From: a bacterium
GTDB lineage: Bacteria; Bacillota_I; Bacilli_A; RF39; UBA660
Assembly (NCBI GenBank): GCA_014846175.1
Contig: RKAV01000080.1
Coordinates: 1-7,051, forward strand
Length of the DNA: 7,051 nucleotides
Reading direction: 5' to 3'
Part shown: positions 1 through 6,102 of the stretch, piece after piece
Position numbering within the stretch: position 1 is the first letter of the stretch
Layout: the number at the start of each line of letters is the position of its first letter
Notes under the pieces: generated by a model
Database searches by the model: none
Told to the model about the DNA's origin: nothing
The model's input: only the letters and a program-made list of their open reading frames with translations
Position numbers and translations under genes: made by a program

Positions 1-155
1 CTATCTCCACCCATTAAACCTTTACTTCCACCATTGGAAGTTGTTATAGTATGGAGTCTATATCCTTTAGCTGCTTGAGTATTAATCACATTTTCCAGTT
101 CAGTTAAATTGCCAGAACCTGTTCCTAGCAACTTTTCTTTTAAAGTCACTTGCAT
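1..155 (-). CDS. DUF4177-family small protein, 3' end beyond the window
   Basis: Translating the minus strand from the ATG at 155-153 gives about 51 codons open to the left edge, beginning MQVTLKEKLLGTGSGN and later reading QAAKGYRLHTI and SKGLMGGDR. The beta-strand, then helix, then 'AA-KGYRLH' layout with a closing GGDR fits the short DUF4177 family (proteins of about 60-70 residues, function unknown), so only a few C-terminal residues should be missing. The frame stays open upstream to a TGA at 218-216, and the codons just before the ATG read SLDYVV. Relatives as I remember them have a similar D/E-Y-V-V strand at the N-terminus, so the true start may be upstream even though no ATG, GTG or TTG is available there. 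The gene has its own promoter at 192-219. Family call is good; start site uncertain. Confidence 0.7.
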   Translation of the reverse strand, partial: MQVTLKEKLLGTGSGNLTELENVINTQAAKGYRLHTITTSNGGSKGLMGGD

Positions 156-173
156 TACAACATAGTCTAGACT

Positions 174-181
174 CTTTCCTT
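174..181 (-). promoter_or_regulatory. Ribosome binding site with ambiguous start for the DUF4177 gene
   Basis: The minus strand reads AAGGAAAG here, the only Shine-Dalgarno-like sequence between the promoter and the gene. The in-frame ATG at 155 is 18 bases downstream, which is long. A different ATG at 163-161 lies 10 bases away but opens only a two-codon frame (ATG TTG TAA), whose stop shares base 155 with the gene's ATG. The best-spaced in-frame codon is CTA at 170-168, not a standard start. Confidence 0.5.
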
Positions 182-191
182 TTTGATTTAT

Positions 192-219
192 ATTATAATA
201 AGATATTTGAGAAAGTCAA
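192..219 (-). promoter_or_regulatory. Sigma-A-type promoter for the DUF4177 gene
   Basis: On the minus strand a TTGACT -35 box (219-214) is followed after 16 bases by a perfect TATAAT -10 box (197-192). This is the best housekeeping promoter match in the window. The predicted start of transcription is near 185, just before the ribosome site, so the leader is very short and translation must begin downstream of about 174. Confidence 0.75.
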
Positions 220-238
220 AAAATAGTATAAATAAATC

Positions 239-261
239 GAAATCAATAAAGCCGTGATTTT
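239..261 (-). terminator. Weak hairpin after the DUF4230-like gene
   Basis: AAATCA (240-245) pairs with TGATTT (255-260) across a 9-base loop, with a possible outer G-T pair. On the minus strand it is followed by T-rich sequence (GATTTATTTATACTATTTTTT spread over about 218-239). It lies between the stop of the 275-961 gene and the next promoter, the right place for a terminator, but the stem is short and has only one G-C pair. Confidence 0.25.
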
Positions 262-274
262 ATATTTTAAATTA

Positions 275-961
275 TTACTTAGATTTTTTATCAACATTTA
301 CAAAAGTTAAATCATCTTCTGTTAATAAAACATTAATATTATTATCAGAAGAAATATTTAAAATTTCTTCTAAAGATGTTTGTGCTGATTGTACTACCTT
401 CTTAATAGTAGCTTTATCTTCCATAATATACTCACTCGTATCATAAACCGTATCTTGTGCTTTTTCATTAAGAAATTCTTGTGCACTTTTACCTGAAGTT
501 AATACATCAACAGTTTTATCTAATAATCCATTAGAAGCGTTAATTATTGAAACCTCTCCATCTATTTGGGAATCTACATTAACAGTTAATTTTTTTCTAA
601 AAGTTACCTTATTATCTTTGATAGAGATATCATCTTTATCTAAATTAGTTAAAACAAGTTTAAATTCTGTCTTCACAGGAATCTTTAATTCAACTCTTCT
701 TCCTGCCACTAATCTTACTAATGGTTGCATCCAAGATGGCCACTCTTTTGTAGCTTCTGGAGTAAATGTCTTTTTAGCATTAGTATCTACCGTAGCATCA
801 GCTACTACTAATTCATTTTTATCAGTAAATTTATTTATTACAAAGTCATAGGTTCTTTCTAATTCTTTATTGTGTTTATAACTTCGATAGATAGAAAAAC
901 CACCCATAATAATTATTGCAATAATAAGAAATGTTATTACATTTTGTACTACCCGTTTCAT
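275..961 (-). CDS. Membrane-anchored protein, probably DUF4230 family
   Basis: This 228-residue protein of unknown function has one N-terminal hydrophobic segment (about residues 8-25, VITFLIIAIIIMGGFSIY) after a short MKRVVQN tail. This predicts a single-span or signal-anchor protein with the rest outside the membrane. The body reads ELVVADATVD (50-59), a W-P-S-W stretch (74-77), then beta-rich sequence with RRVELKIPVKTEF and DISIKDNKVTF, and a charged helical C-terminal third. The pattern of membrane anchor, an 'E-L-V' strand and alternating strands suggests DUF4230, but I recognise it by general shape rather than by a diagnostic motif. The start is well supported: GAGGAG lies 6 bases upstream of the ATG. 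It is transcribed away from the UbiB-type gene, from a shared intergenic region. No enzymatic residues are evident. Confidence 0.6.
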   Translation of the reverse strand: MKRVVQNVITFLIIAIIIMGGFSIYRSYKHNKELERTYDFVINKFTDKNELVVADATVDTNAKKTFTPEATKEWPSWMQPLVRLVAGRRVELKIPVKTEFKLVLTNLDKDDISIKDNKVTFRKKLTVNVDSQIDGEVSIINASNGLLDKTVDVLTSGKSAQEFLNEKAQDTVYDTSEYIMEDKATIKKVVQSAQTSLEEILNISSDNNINVLLTEDDLTFVNVDKKSK

Positions 962-994
962 ATATTCTCCTCACTTACTTTTTAATTCTTATAT

Positions 995-1005
995 ATTATA
1001 TAGCA
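995..1005 (-). promoter_or_regulatory. Probable extended -10 promoter for the DUF4230-like gene
   Basis: The minus strand reads TGCTATATAAT (1005-995), a -10 box (TATATA or TATAAT) with an upstream TG as in extended -10 promoters. No convincing -35 box is seen at 16-18 bases upstream. Transcription would start about 25-30 bases ahead of the GAGGAG ribosome site. Confidence 0.4.
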
Positions 1006-1083
1006 AAATTAATGATAAAGCTATTTAATACACAAAATTACTGACTCTTTGACATAAAATAACACTTGATAATTCAATACAAC

Positions 1084-1113
1084 TAGACCAAAAGCTAATT
1101 CCTTTTGTATAAT
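1084..1113 (+). promoter_or_regulatory. Promoter of the UbiB-family gene
   Basis: A perfect TATAAT -10 box (1108-1113) is preceded after 18 bases by TAGACC (1084-1089), a 4-of-6 match to the -35 consensus. Transcription would start near 1120, leaving a leader of about 11 bases that contains GGTGA (1120-1124), spaced 6 bases from the ATG at 1131. Confidence 0.5.
1089..1107. promoter_or_regulatory. Inverted repeat in the promoter spacer, possible operator
   Basis: CAAAAG (1089-1094) and CTTTTG (1102-1107) form a perfect inverted repeat with a 7-base spacer. It fills the region between the -35 and -10 boxes of the UbiB-family promoter, a position where a repressor would block RNA polymerase. 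The arms are only 6 bases, so chance is a real alternative. Confidence 0.3.
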
Positions 1114-1130
1114 TATAATGGTGAAATAAT

Positions 1131-2675
1131 ATGAATAATAAAGAAAGACTAATGAATATAATTAAAATATTAAAAGATAATAACATTCTAAATGATAGAA
1201 GTCCTAAAAATATTAGAAAGATAATAGAAGAATTAGGTCCAACATTTATCAAAATAGGACAAATACTATCGACTAGAGTTGATTTAATTCCAGATGCTTA
1301 TACCAAAGAATTAGCTAAATTAAGATCTAATGTAACACCTCTTCCTTTTGATGAAATAAAAAAGATTTTAAAGAGGGAATATAAAAATCTAGATAATATA
1401 TTTTCTCATATAAATGAAAGACCAATCGGTTCTGCTTCAATCGCTCAAGTTCATAAAGCTAAATTAAAAGATAATACCTATGTTGTTTTAAAAATTAAAA
1501 GACCACATATAGAAGAAGAAATTAAACAAGATATTGAACTTTTAAAAGAAGCCACAAAAATCCTCCATCTTAATCATTTTATCAAAATAATGGACTTAGA
1601 GTCTGTACTAGATGAACTATATCAATCTACAATGTTAGAACTTGATTTTGAAAAAGAAAAAGAAAATATGTTATTCTTTGATGAACATAATAAGAATGAA
1701 ACATTTATCGCCACACCTAAAGTGGTAGATGAATTATCTTCTAAGAATATTCTAGTAATGGAATATATTGATGGAATAATGATCTCTAACATTAAAAAGT
1801 TAGATAGTGAAAATTACAATAAAAGTTTAATAGCTAAAGAATTAAGTAAAAATTATATTAAACAAGCTTTAGATGATGGTTTGTTTCATGCCGACCCTCA
1901 TCCTGATAATATAACTATTTATAATAATAAAATATACTTTTTAGATTGGGGAATGGTAGGTACCCTATCAAAATTGAATCAAGTTTTACTCAATAAATGT
2001 ATGAAAGCTATTATTACTGAGGACTATCAAGAAGTAGCAAACTGTCTTTTATCTATGTCAATTAAAAAGGATGAAGTTGATCAATCAAAATTAGTAACTG
2101 ATATTAAAAATATTTTAGAAGAATTTTCAAATATTGGCCTAGAAGAAATTAATACTAAAAAATTTATAACTTCCATGTTTAAGATGTTACAAGAAAATAA
2201 TTTAATTTTAGAGCACAATGTTACAATGTTAATAAGAGGAATCGGGGTTATGGAAGGAGTATTAAATTCTCTTGATCCAACTATTAGTTTAACTAGTGTA
2301 TTAAAGGATAAAGTAATTGAAAATGAGAAAAAAAATCTATTATCGGGAGAAACTTTAAAGAACATTGAGAAAAAAGTTTTACGTAGTAGTAAGAGTCTTA
2401 TTAATATTCCAACAGAAACAGAAAGCCTTTTAAAATATATTAGACAAGGTGACTTCAAATTTAAGTTAGAACTTAGTGACTCTAATAAACAAATTGATAA
2501 GATAGAAAATCTATTACATGAATTAATTCTTGGTTTTATTGATGGTTGTTTAATTCTTGCTTATAGTCTTGTACAAGGAGAAACTGCTAAATATATAATA
2601 TTATTATTTACCATTGTATTATCAGCTTGGTTATTTTTCAAAATGATTATGGATTTATTCCATAAAGGTTATTAA
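1131..2675 (+). CDS. UbiB/AarF/ABC1-family atypical protein kinase-like protein
   Basis: This 514-residue protein carries the family signatures in order: the KxGQ motif (FIKIGQILSTR, K41-Q44), a nucleotide-loop equivalent GSASIAQVHKA (100-110), the invariant lysine in VVLKIKRP (K121), the catalytic loop HADPHPDN (253-260) and the DWG metal-binding triplet (272-274). Two hydrophobic helices end the protein (about 466-482 and 487-505), the usual C-terminal membrane anchor. Characterised relatives (UbiB, Coq8) are ATPases that support quinone or other isoprenoid lipid metabolism at the membrane; the substrate in this organism is unknown. Length is typical and all key residues are present, so it is probably active. 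The start is fixed by GGTGA at 1120. Its last 29 bases overlap the convergent DUF4186 gene. Family call is firm; the exact role is not. Confidence 0.92.
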   Translation: MNNKERLMNIIKILKDNNILNDRSPKNIRKIIEELGPTFIKIGQILSTRVDLIPDAYTKELAKLRSNVTPLPFDEIKKILKREYKNLDNIFSHINERPIGSASIAQVHKAKLKDNTYVVLKIKRPHIEEEIKQDIELLKEATKILHLNHFIKIMDLESVLDELYQSTMLELDFEKEKENMLFFDEHNKNETFIATPKVVDELSSKNILVMEYIDGIMISNIKKLDSENYNKSLIAKELSKNYIKQALDDGLFHADPHPDNITIYNNKIYFLDWGMVGTLSKLNQVLLNKCMKAIITEDYQEVANCLLSMSIKKDEVDQSKLVTDIKNILEEFSNIGLEEINTKKFITSMFKMLQENNLILEHNVTMLIRGIGVMEGVLNSLDPTISLTSVLKDKVIENEKKNLLSGETLKNIEKKVLRSSKSLINIPTETESLLKYIRQGDFKFKLELSDSNKQIDKIENLLHELILGFIDGCLILAYSLVQGETAKYIILLFTIVLSAWLFFKMIMDLFHKGY

Positions 2676-2678
2676 CCT
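2647..2678. repeat. Two adjacent inverted repeats at a convergent gene overlap
   Basis: TTATGGA (2647-2653) pairs with TCCATAA (2659-2665) across 5 bases. Immediately after, AGGTTA and TAACCT (2666-2671 and 2673-2678) mirror each other around one base. Both lie in the overlap of the UbiB-family and DUF4186 genes and include both stop codons. They could act as a weak two-way transcription end, but neither is followed by a clear T-tract. Confidence 0.3.
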
Positions 2679-3036
2679 CATTATATATATATACCATTAT
2701 TATATCTACTAAATAATTTATTTCTTCTTCCGTTAGTTTTCTATTATCAGGTATATGATACCATTTTTTAAGACACTTTCTACAACAAGTAGCAGTAGCA
2801 TGTTGGGCAATAAAAACTGGATGTCCATGCATAGGTGTCTGTTTACCATCATTTAAAGTTGGATATGGTGCTAATCTTTTAGTTAAAAAATCAATAGCAT
2901 GCAACTTAATTATTGGATAACCTTTCTCTAATACATATTCCTTATCCTTCTTAGACAAATGAAAACTACTACGAAATTTAGATTTTTTAAATCTTTCTAA
3001 TTTTTTATCTATTATATATTTTTTACTCATCTTCAT
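2647..3036 (-). CDS. DUF4186 family protein
   Basis: This 129-residue protein matches DUF4186 over its length. The conserved core reads FRSSFHLS (21-28), HAIDFLTKRLAP (46-57), NDGKQTP (62-68), MHGHPVFIAQHATATCC (69-85) and CLKKWYHIP (88-96). Function is unknown. The invariant H70, H72, H79 and C84, C85, C88 cluster suggests a metal site, which is my inference. No signal peptide or membrane helix is seen, so it should be cytosolic. The ATG at 3036 is preceded by GAGGGG (3050-3045) at 8 bases, inside the last codons of the upstream helicase gene; the two genes are 4 bases apart and surely co-transcribed and probably translationally coupled. A second ATG two codons in (MKMSKK) is possible but less well spaced. 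The 3' end overlaps the UbiB-family gene by 29 bases. Confidence 0.88.
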   Translation of the reverse strand: MKMSKKYIIDKKLERFKKSKFRSSFHLSKKDKEYVLEKGYPIIKLHAIDFLTKRLAPYPTLNDGKQTPMHGHPVFIAQHATATCCRKCLKKWYHIPDNRKLTEEEINYLVDIIMVYIYNEVNNLYGINP

Positions 3037-3040
3037 AATA

Positions 3041-4561
3041 CTATCCCCTCATAAATTTAATATAGTTTTTTTCTCTTTCTAATTCTTTAATAAATATAGA
3101 ATAATTACTATCAGGTGCTATTAAATAGCAGCTATTTCTAGTCCTAGTAATCGCTACATAAAATAACCTTCTTTCTTCACTATAAGGATAATCCTCTTCC
3201 CTTTTAGTTACTAATCTCATTATTCTTTCTTCCTTTATTTGATTTGGAAAACCAAGTGTACTATTAAAAAAATTAATTACTATAACACTATCTGCTTCTA
3301 AACCTTTAGATTTATGAATTGTTAAATATCTAATATCTAAATCTTCCCTTTTCTTATATATAATTTTATCATCATTAATTACTAATAAATCACTTAAAAT
3401 TAAACTTATATCATTATTATTCCTACCCAAAATAAATACACTACCACTTTTCACCTTATCTAGTACCTTTAAAACAGTAATTTTTATATTCTTAGAATAA
3501 ATAACTTCTAGTGGATATTGAATATGCTTAGAAGAAGTTAAATCTTTTTTTAACTGACATTTATTCTTCAAAATAAACCTACTAGCTACTTTAATTAACT
3601 CATCACTATTACGATAAGTATTATTTATTTTATGAATAATCGCATCTTTATAATAATCAGTAAAATTATAAAATAAACTTATATCACAACCACTGAATCT
3701 ATATATAGATTGAAAATCATCTCCTACTACTAGTAAATTACAATTCATTTTATCAACTAACTCTTTAATAAATAAGAATCTAATATAAGATGTATCTTGA
3801 TATTCATCAATAATTATATAAGATATTTTCTTTTTATAATATTTAACCCTATCCTTAGCAATAAATAATAAATCATCAAAATCAAGCTCACTACTCTCTT
3901 CCTTTTCTTTTTCATATAATAAATATATATTTAAAGCTAATAAAAGAAAATATTTTTCTTTTAAATAAGTCATTGGTAATAAATAGTTCTTAATTATTTT
4001 AGAAAAATCTTGATAATCTTCTATCTTATAATTACCAGCTTTGAAAAGATGAATAAAAGTTATTAACTCTTTTTTTAAAATATTTATTTCTTTTTGTTTG
4101 TTTTTTAACAATCTATTATAGTTTTCCACAGGTTTGTGGAAAAAAATACCATTAAAGTATTTTAATACCACTTTTAATAAGTAAGTTGACTTAAATATTT
4201 CTATATTAAAAAAGTTTTCCACAACCATTGTTAATAACTCCTCATTAGTTATTGTATAGTTATAATTAGTATCTGTTAATATTTTCATTGCTAATTTATG
4301 AAAAGTATAGCACTCTATGTCATCATTAATTTCTTTTTTAATTTTAGTTTTTAAGCTTTCTACGGCCATATTGGTAAAGGTTATACACACTATTTCTTCC
4401 TTAGGAATATTTTTTTCTTCTATTAAATATTTTATCTTCCCAAGTATAGTTAAAGTTTTCCCACTACCAGCCCCTGCTAAAACAAAAAGATATTTATTAT
4501 CATCATTAACAATTTCTAGTTGTTCCTTATCAAGATTATAATTCATTACTGTAAAACACAA
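3041..4561 (-). CDS. Compact UvrD-superfamily (SF1A) helicase, helicase IV-like
   Basis: This 506-residue protein has the complete SF1A helicase motif set: Q-motif glutamine (Q14), Walker A AGAGSGKT (29-36), motif Ia ITFTNMAVESLK (61-72), TFHKLA (87-92), Walker B DEYQD (253-257), motif III VVGDDFQSIYRFSG (279-292), motif IV TYR (316-318), motif V TIHKSKGLEAD (about 414-424) and motif VI EERRLFYVAITRTR (462-475). The 'GDD-x-Q-SIYRFSG' and 'GFPN...EERRLFYVA' signatures resemble DNA helicase IV more than PcrA or UvrD. It begins directly with the helicase domain, lacking helicase IV's N-terminal extension, and has a short 2B region, so it is well below the 680-750 residues usual for PcrA, UvrD or helicase IV. 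An ATP-driven 3'-5' role in DNA repair or recombination is likely from the family. The start is TTG, with GGAGGTG at 7 bases; the next in-frame ATG (4546) is too far from that site. Confidence 0.9.
   Translation of the reverse strand: MCFTVMNYNLDKEQLEIVNDDNKYLFVLAGAGSGKTLTILGKIKYLIEEKNIPKEEIVCITFTNMAVESLKTKIKKEINDDIECYTFHKLAMKILTDTNYNYTITNEELLTMVVENFFNIEIFKSTYLLKVVLKYFNGIFFHKPVENYNRLLKNKQKEINILKKELITFIHLFKAGNYKIEDYQDFSKIIKNYLLPMTYLKEKYFLLLALNIYLLYEKEKEESSELDFDDLLFIAKDRVKYYKKKISYIIIDEYQDTSYIRFLFIKELVDKMNCNLLVVGDDFQSIYRFSGCDISLFYNFTDYYKDAIIHKINNTYRNSDELIKVASRFILKNKCQLKKDLTSSKHIQYPLEVIYSKNIKITVLKVLDKVKSGSVFILGRNNNDISLILSDLLVINDDKIIYKKREDLDIRYLTIHKSKGLEADSVIVINFFNSTLGFPNQIKEERIMRLVTKREEDYPYSEERRLFYVAITRTRNSCYLIAPDSNYSIFIKELEREKNYIKFMRG
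4122..4143. repeat. Palindrome of DnaA-box-like nonamers inside the helicase gene
   Basis: TTTTCCACA (4122-4130) and its reverse complement TGTGGAAAA (4135-4143) form a 9-base inverted repeat around GGTT. A third copy sits at 4215-4223 and a fourth in the lysin gene at 5737-5745. The nonamer is one base off the DnaA consensus TTATCCACA. In the helicase two copies encode V-E-N, so codon use may explain part of the pattern. Confidence 0.35.
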
Positions 4562-4575
4562 GTATTAACACCTCC

Positions 4576-4598
4576 AATTTATTATACTGCAATAAATT
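4576..4598 (-). promoter_or_regulatory. Helicase promoter -10 box within an inverted repeat
   Basis: On the minus strand TATAAT lies at 4586-4581, placing transcription start about 15 bases ahead of the TTG and just before GGAGGTG. The -35 region is poor. A perfect 8-base inverted repeat, AATTTATT (4576-4583) and AATAAATT (4591-4598), spaced by 7, covers this -10 box and could be an operator. The 97-base divergent gap holds no other clear structure; for the ZIP gene only a weak TAATAT (4619-4624) is available as a -10 box. Confidence 0.4.
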
Positions 4599-4658
4599 AG
4601 GTAAAAGCCCAAGCTAAATAATATTCATTACATAACCTACTAATAGAGGTGAAAAAAA

Positions 4659-5456
4659 TTGTTTGAAGCGTTTAAAAATTTATCTTTTGTGTGGCAGGCA
4701 CTAATAGCAAGTTTATTTACTTGGGCAGTTACAGCATTAGGAGCTAGTATAGTATTTTTCTTTAAGAAGGTTAATAAAACATTAATGGATGCTATGTTAG
4801 GATTTTCAGCAGGAGTTATGATTGCAGCAAGTTTCTTTAGTTTAATAACACCAGCATTAGAAATGGCTAAAAACTTAAATATTAATATTCCTGTAGTAAT
4901 ATCTTTGGGATTTATATTAGGAGGAACTTTATTATTTATAGGTGATAAGATATATGATTTAATAGATAAAGGAAAAGATAATAATAAAAATAGTAGAAAA
5001 AGATGCTTTATGTTAATATCATCAATAACTATTCACAACATTCCCGAAGGACTTGCTATTGGAGTAGCATTTGGTAGTTTAGCTTATAATGTAACGGGTA
5101 GTAATATATTATCTGCTCTAACATTAGCACTTGGTATTGGTTTACAAAACTTTCCTGAGGGAAGTGCTGTTAGTCTTCCTTTAAGAAGAGAAGGATACAG
5201 TAGAAAAAAAGCCTTCTTTTATGGACAACTTTCAGGAATAGTAGAACCAATATCAGCAGTTATTGGTACTATACTTGTTTTAAAGATAAAGACAATATTA
5301 CCATTCTTATTAGTTTTTGCAGCTGGTTCTATGATATATGTAGTAGTAGAAGAATTAATACCAGAAAGTCAAACCAATCAGAAAAAAGACCTCATGGCCT
5401 TCTTTACATTATTTGGTTTTGTACTTATGATGATATTAGATGTAACTCTAGGATGA
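4659..5456 (+). CDS. ZIP-family divalent metal transporter (GufA/ZupT type)
   Basis: This 265-residue integral membrane protein has about eight hydrophobic helices. It shows the two ZIP metal-site signatures: HNIPEG (126-131) in helix 4 and QNFPEG (163-168) in helix 5, followed by EPISA (196-200) and EELIPE (231-236). Between helices 3 and 4 is a short lysine-rich cytoplasmic loop (KGKDNNKNSRKR, 104-115) without the histidine run common in eukaryotic ZIPs. Family members import zinc and often iron or manganese into the cytosol; specificity cannot be told from sequence. Length is typical for the bacterial GufA-like group. It starts with TTG: GAGGTGA (4646-4652) lies 6 bases upstream and no ATG is near. 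It is divergent from the helicase, ends in TGA, and converges on the lysin gene with a 4-base gap. Probably monocistronic. Confidence 0.93.
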   Translation: MFEAFKNLSFVWQALIASLFTWAVTALGASIVFFFKKVNKTLMDAMLGFSAGVMIAASFFSLITPALEMAKNLNINIPVVISLGFILGGTLLFIGDKIYDLIDKGKDNNKNSRKRCFMLISSITIHNIPEGLAIGVAFGSLAYNVTGSNILSALTLALGIGLQNFPEGSAVSLPLRREGYSRKKAFFYGQLSGIVEPISAVIGTILVLKIKTILPFLLVFAAGSMIYVVVEELIPESQTNQKKDLMAFFTLFGFVLMMILDVTLG

Positions 5457-5491
5457 AAAATTATTCAATATATAATTTTTCATTTTCTTTT
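5453..5491 (+). terminator. Rho-independent terminator of the ZIP gene
   Basis: ATGAAAAATTAT (5453-5464) pairs perfectly over 12 bases with ATAATTTTTCAT (5472-5483) around a 7-base loop, followed on the plus strand by TTTCTTTT (5484-5491). The left arm includes the ZIP stop codon TGA and the right arm lies in the last codons of the convergent lysin gene. The stem is nearly all A-T, so strength is uncertain, and there is no T-run on the minus strand side. Confidence 0.55.
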
Positions 5492-6102
5492 AATTCAATT
5501 GCATATAACCCACTCTTCTTACAAGTAAATACTAATTCTATTTTTCTAGTTGAAGTATTATTCTGATTATCAGTTACTTCTTCTTTTATATTTTCTATCT
5601 TTCTAAATGTATAACCATTACTATTTAGTATTTTAATACTATCATCTACCCAAAGACATTCAACCGGATTTTTAGGATTATTAATAGACCAATAACCACT
5701 TTCATTCTTATGCCAACCACTACCAGTAAATTTACCTTTTCCACACTCTATGTGAACATGATTACCAGTTACATTACCTTTGGTTCCTTCTTCATAAAAT
5801 CTAGTACCTCTAGGGATTACTTGACCAACTTTCAAATTAGAAACATCATTATCATGAGCAAATAAAATCGTCATATAATCAATTGTACCATCAGGATACT
5901 CTACTTTATCTATACTCTCTAACCAAACTTCATTAGCATCATTAGGATAAATCTTTTTAATAACACCAGTAAATGGAGCTAAAATAAAATCAATTCCAGA
6001 GTCACTACCACCATCATCAATAGCATAACTATTCTTATGCGTTCCTATACCATAACCTTGAGTTATACGCATATAAGGACTAGGATATAAAGGTTTCTCC
6101 AT
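5461..6102 (-). CDS. M23-family peptidase, probable phage endolysin
   Basis: This 213-residue protein has an N-terminal M23 (lysostaphin-type) zinc peptidase domain, about residues 10-130, expected to cut peptide bridges of peptidoglycan. Visible markers are TQGYGIGTH (14-22), YAIDD (26-30), APFTGVIKKIY (42-52), AHD with H83, GQVIPRG (93-99) and the HxH pair NHVHIE (114-119). Likely zinc ligands are H22, D29 and H117, with H83 and H115 as catalytic histidines. H22 and D29 are 6 residues apart rather than the canonical three, as I recall in some phage M23 relatives. The C-terminal 80 residues (IENIKEE... to KLYIE) may bind the cell wall. There is no signal peptide, which fits export through the adjacent holin. 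AGGAG lies 9 bases upstream, and the ATG shares one base with the holin's TAA. The 3' end converges on the ZIP gene. Confidence 0.82.
   Translation of the reverse strand: MEKPLYPSPYMRITQGYGIGTHKNSYAIDDGGSDSGIDFILAPFTGVIKKIYPNDANEVWLESIDKVEYPDGTIDYMTILFAHDNDVSNLKVGQVIPRGTRFYEEGTKGNVTGNHVHIECGKGKFTGSGWHKNESGYWSINNPKNPVECLWVDDSIKILNSNGYTFRKIENIKEEVTDNQNNTSTRKIELVFTCKKSGLYAIELKENEKLYIE

Noticed and set aside
618..851. Plus-strand open frame of 77 codons
   Set aside because: Lies fully antisense to the membrane-anchored protein gene, has no ribosome site and no recognisable domain.
1049..1077. TTGACA at 1049-1054 as a -35 box
   Set aside because: The nearest -10-like sequence (GATAAT, 1068-1073) is only 13 bases away, too close for a sigma-A promoter.
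1025..1252. Minus-strand open frame of 75 codons, hydrophobic
   Set aside because: Antisense to the promoter and N-terminus of the UbiB-family gene; the hydrophobic translation is the usual shadow of A-rich coding sequence.
2081..2458. Minus-strand open frame of 125 codons
   Set aside because: Entirely antisense to the UbiB-family gene, which has full motif support; no ribosome site.
2682..2692. TA dinucleotide run as a repeat or slippage site
   Set aside because: Short and fully explained as Y-I-Y codons in the DUF4186 gene.
4317..4541. Plus-strand open frame of 74 codons
   Set aside because: Antisense to the helicase N-terminal motifs; shadow frame.
5454..5530. TGA read as tryptophan (Mycoplasma-type code)
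   Set aside because: The ZIP gene ends naturally at TGA with a terminator there; readthrough would add a tail running antisense to the lysin. All tryptophans checked use TGG.
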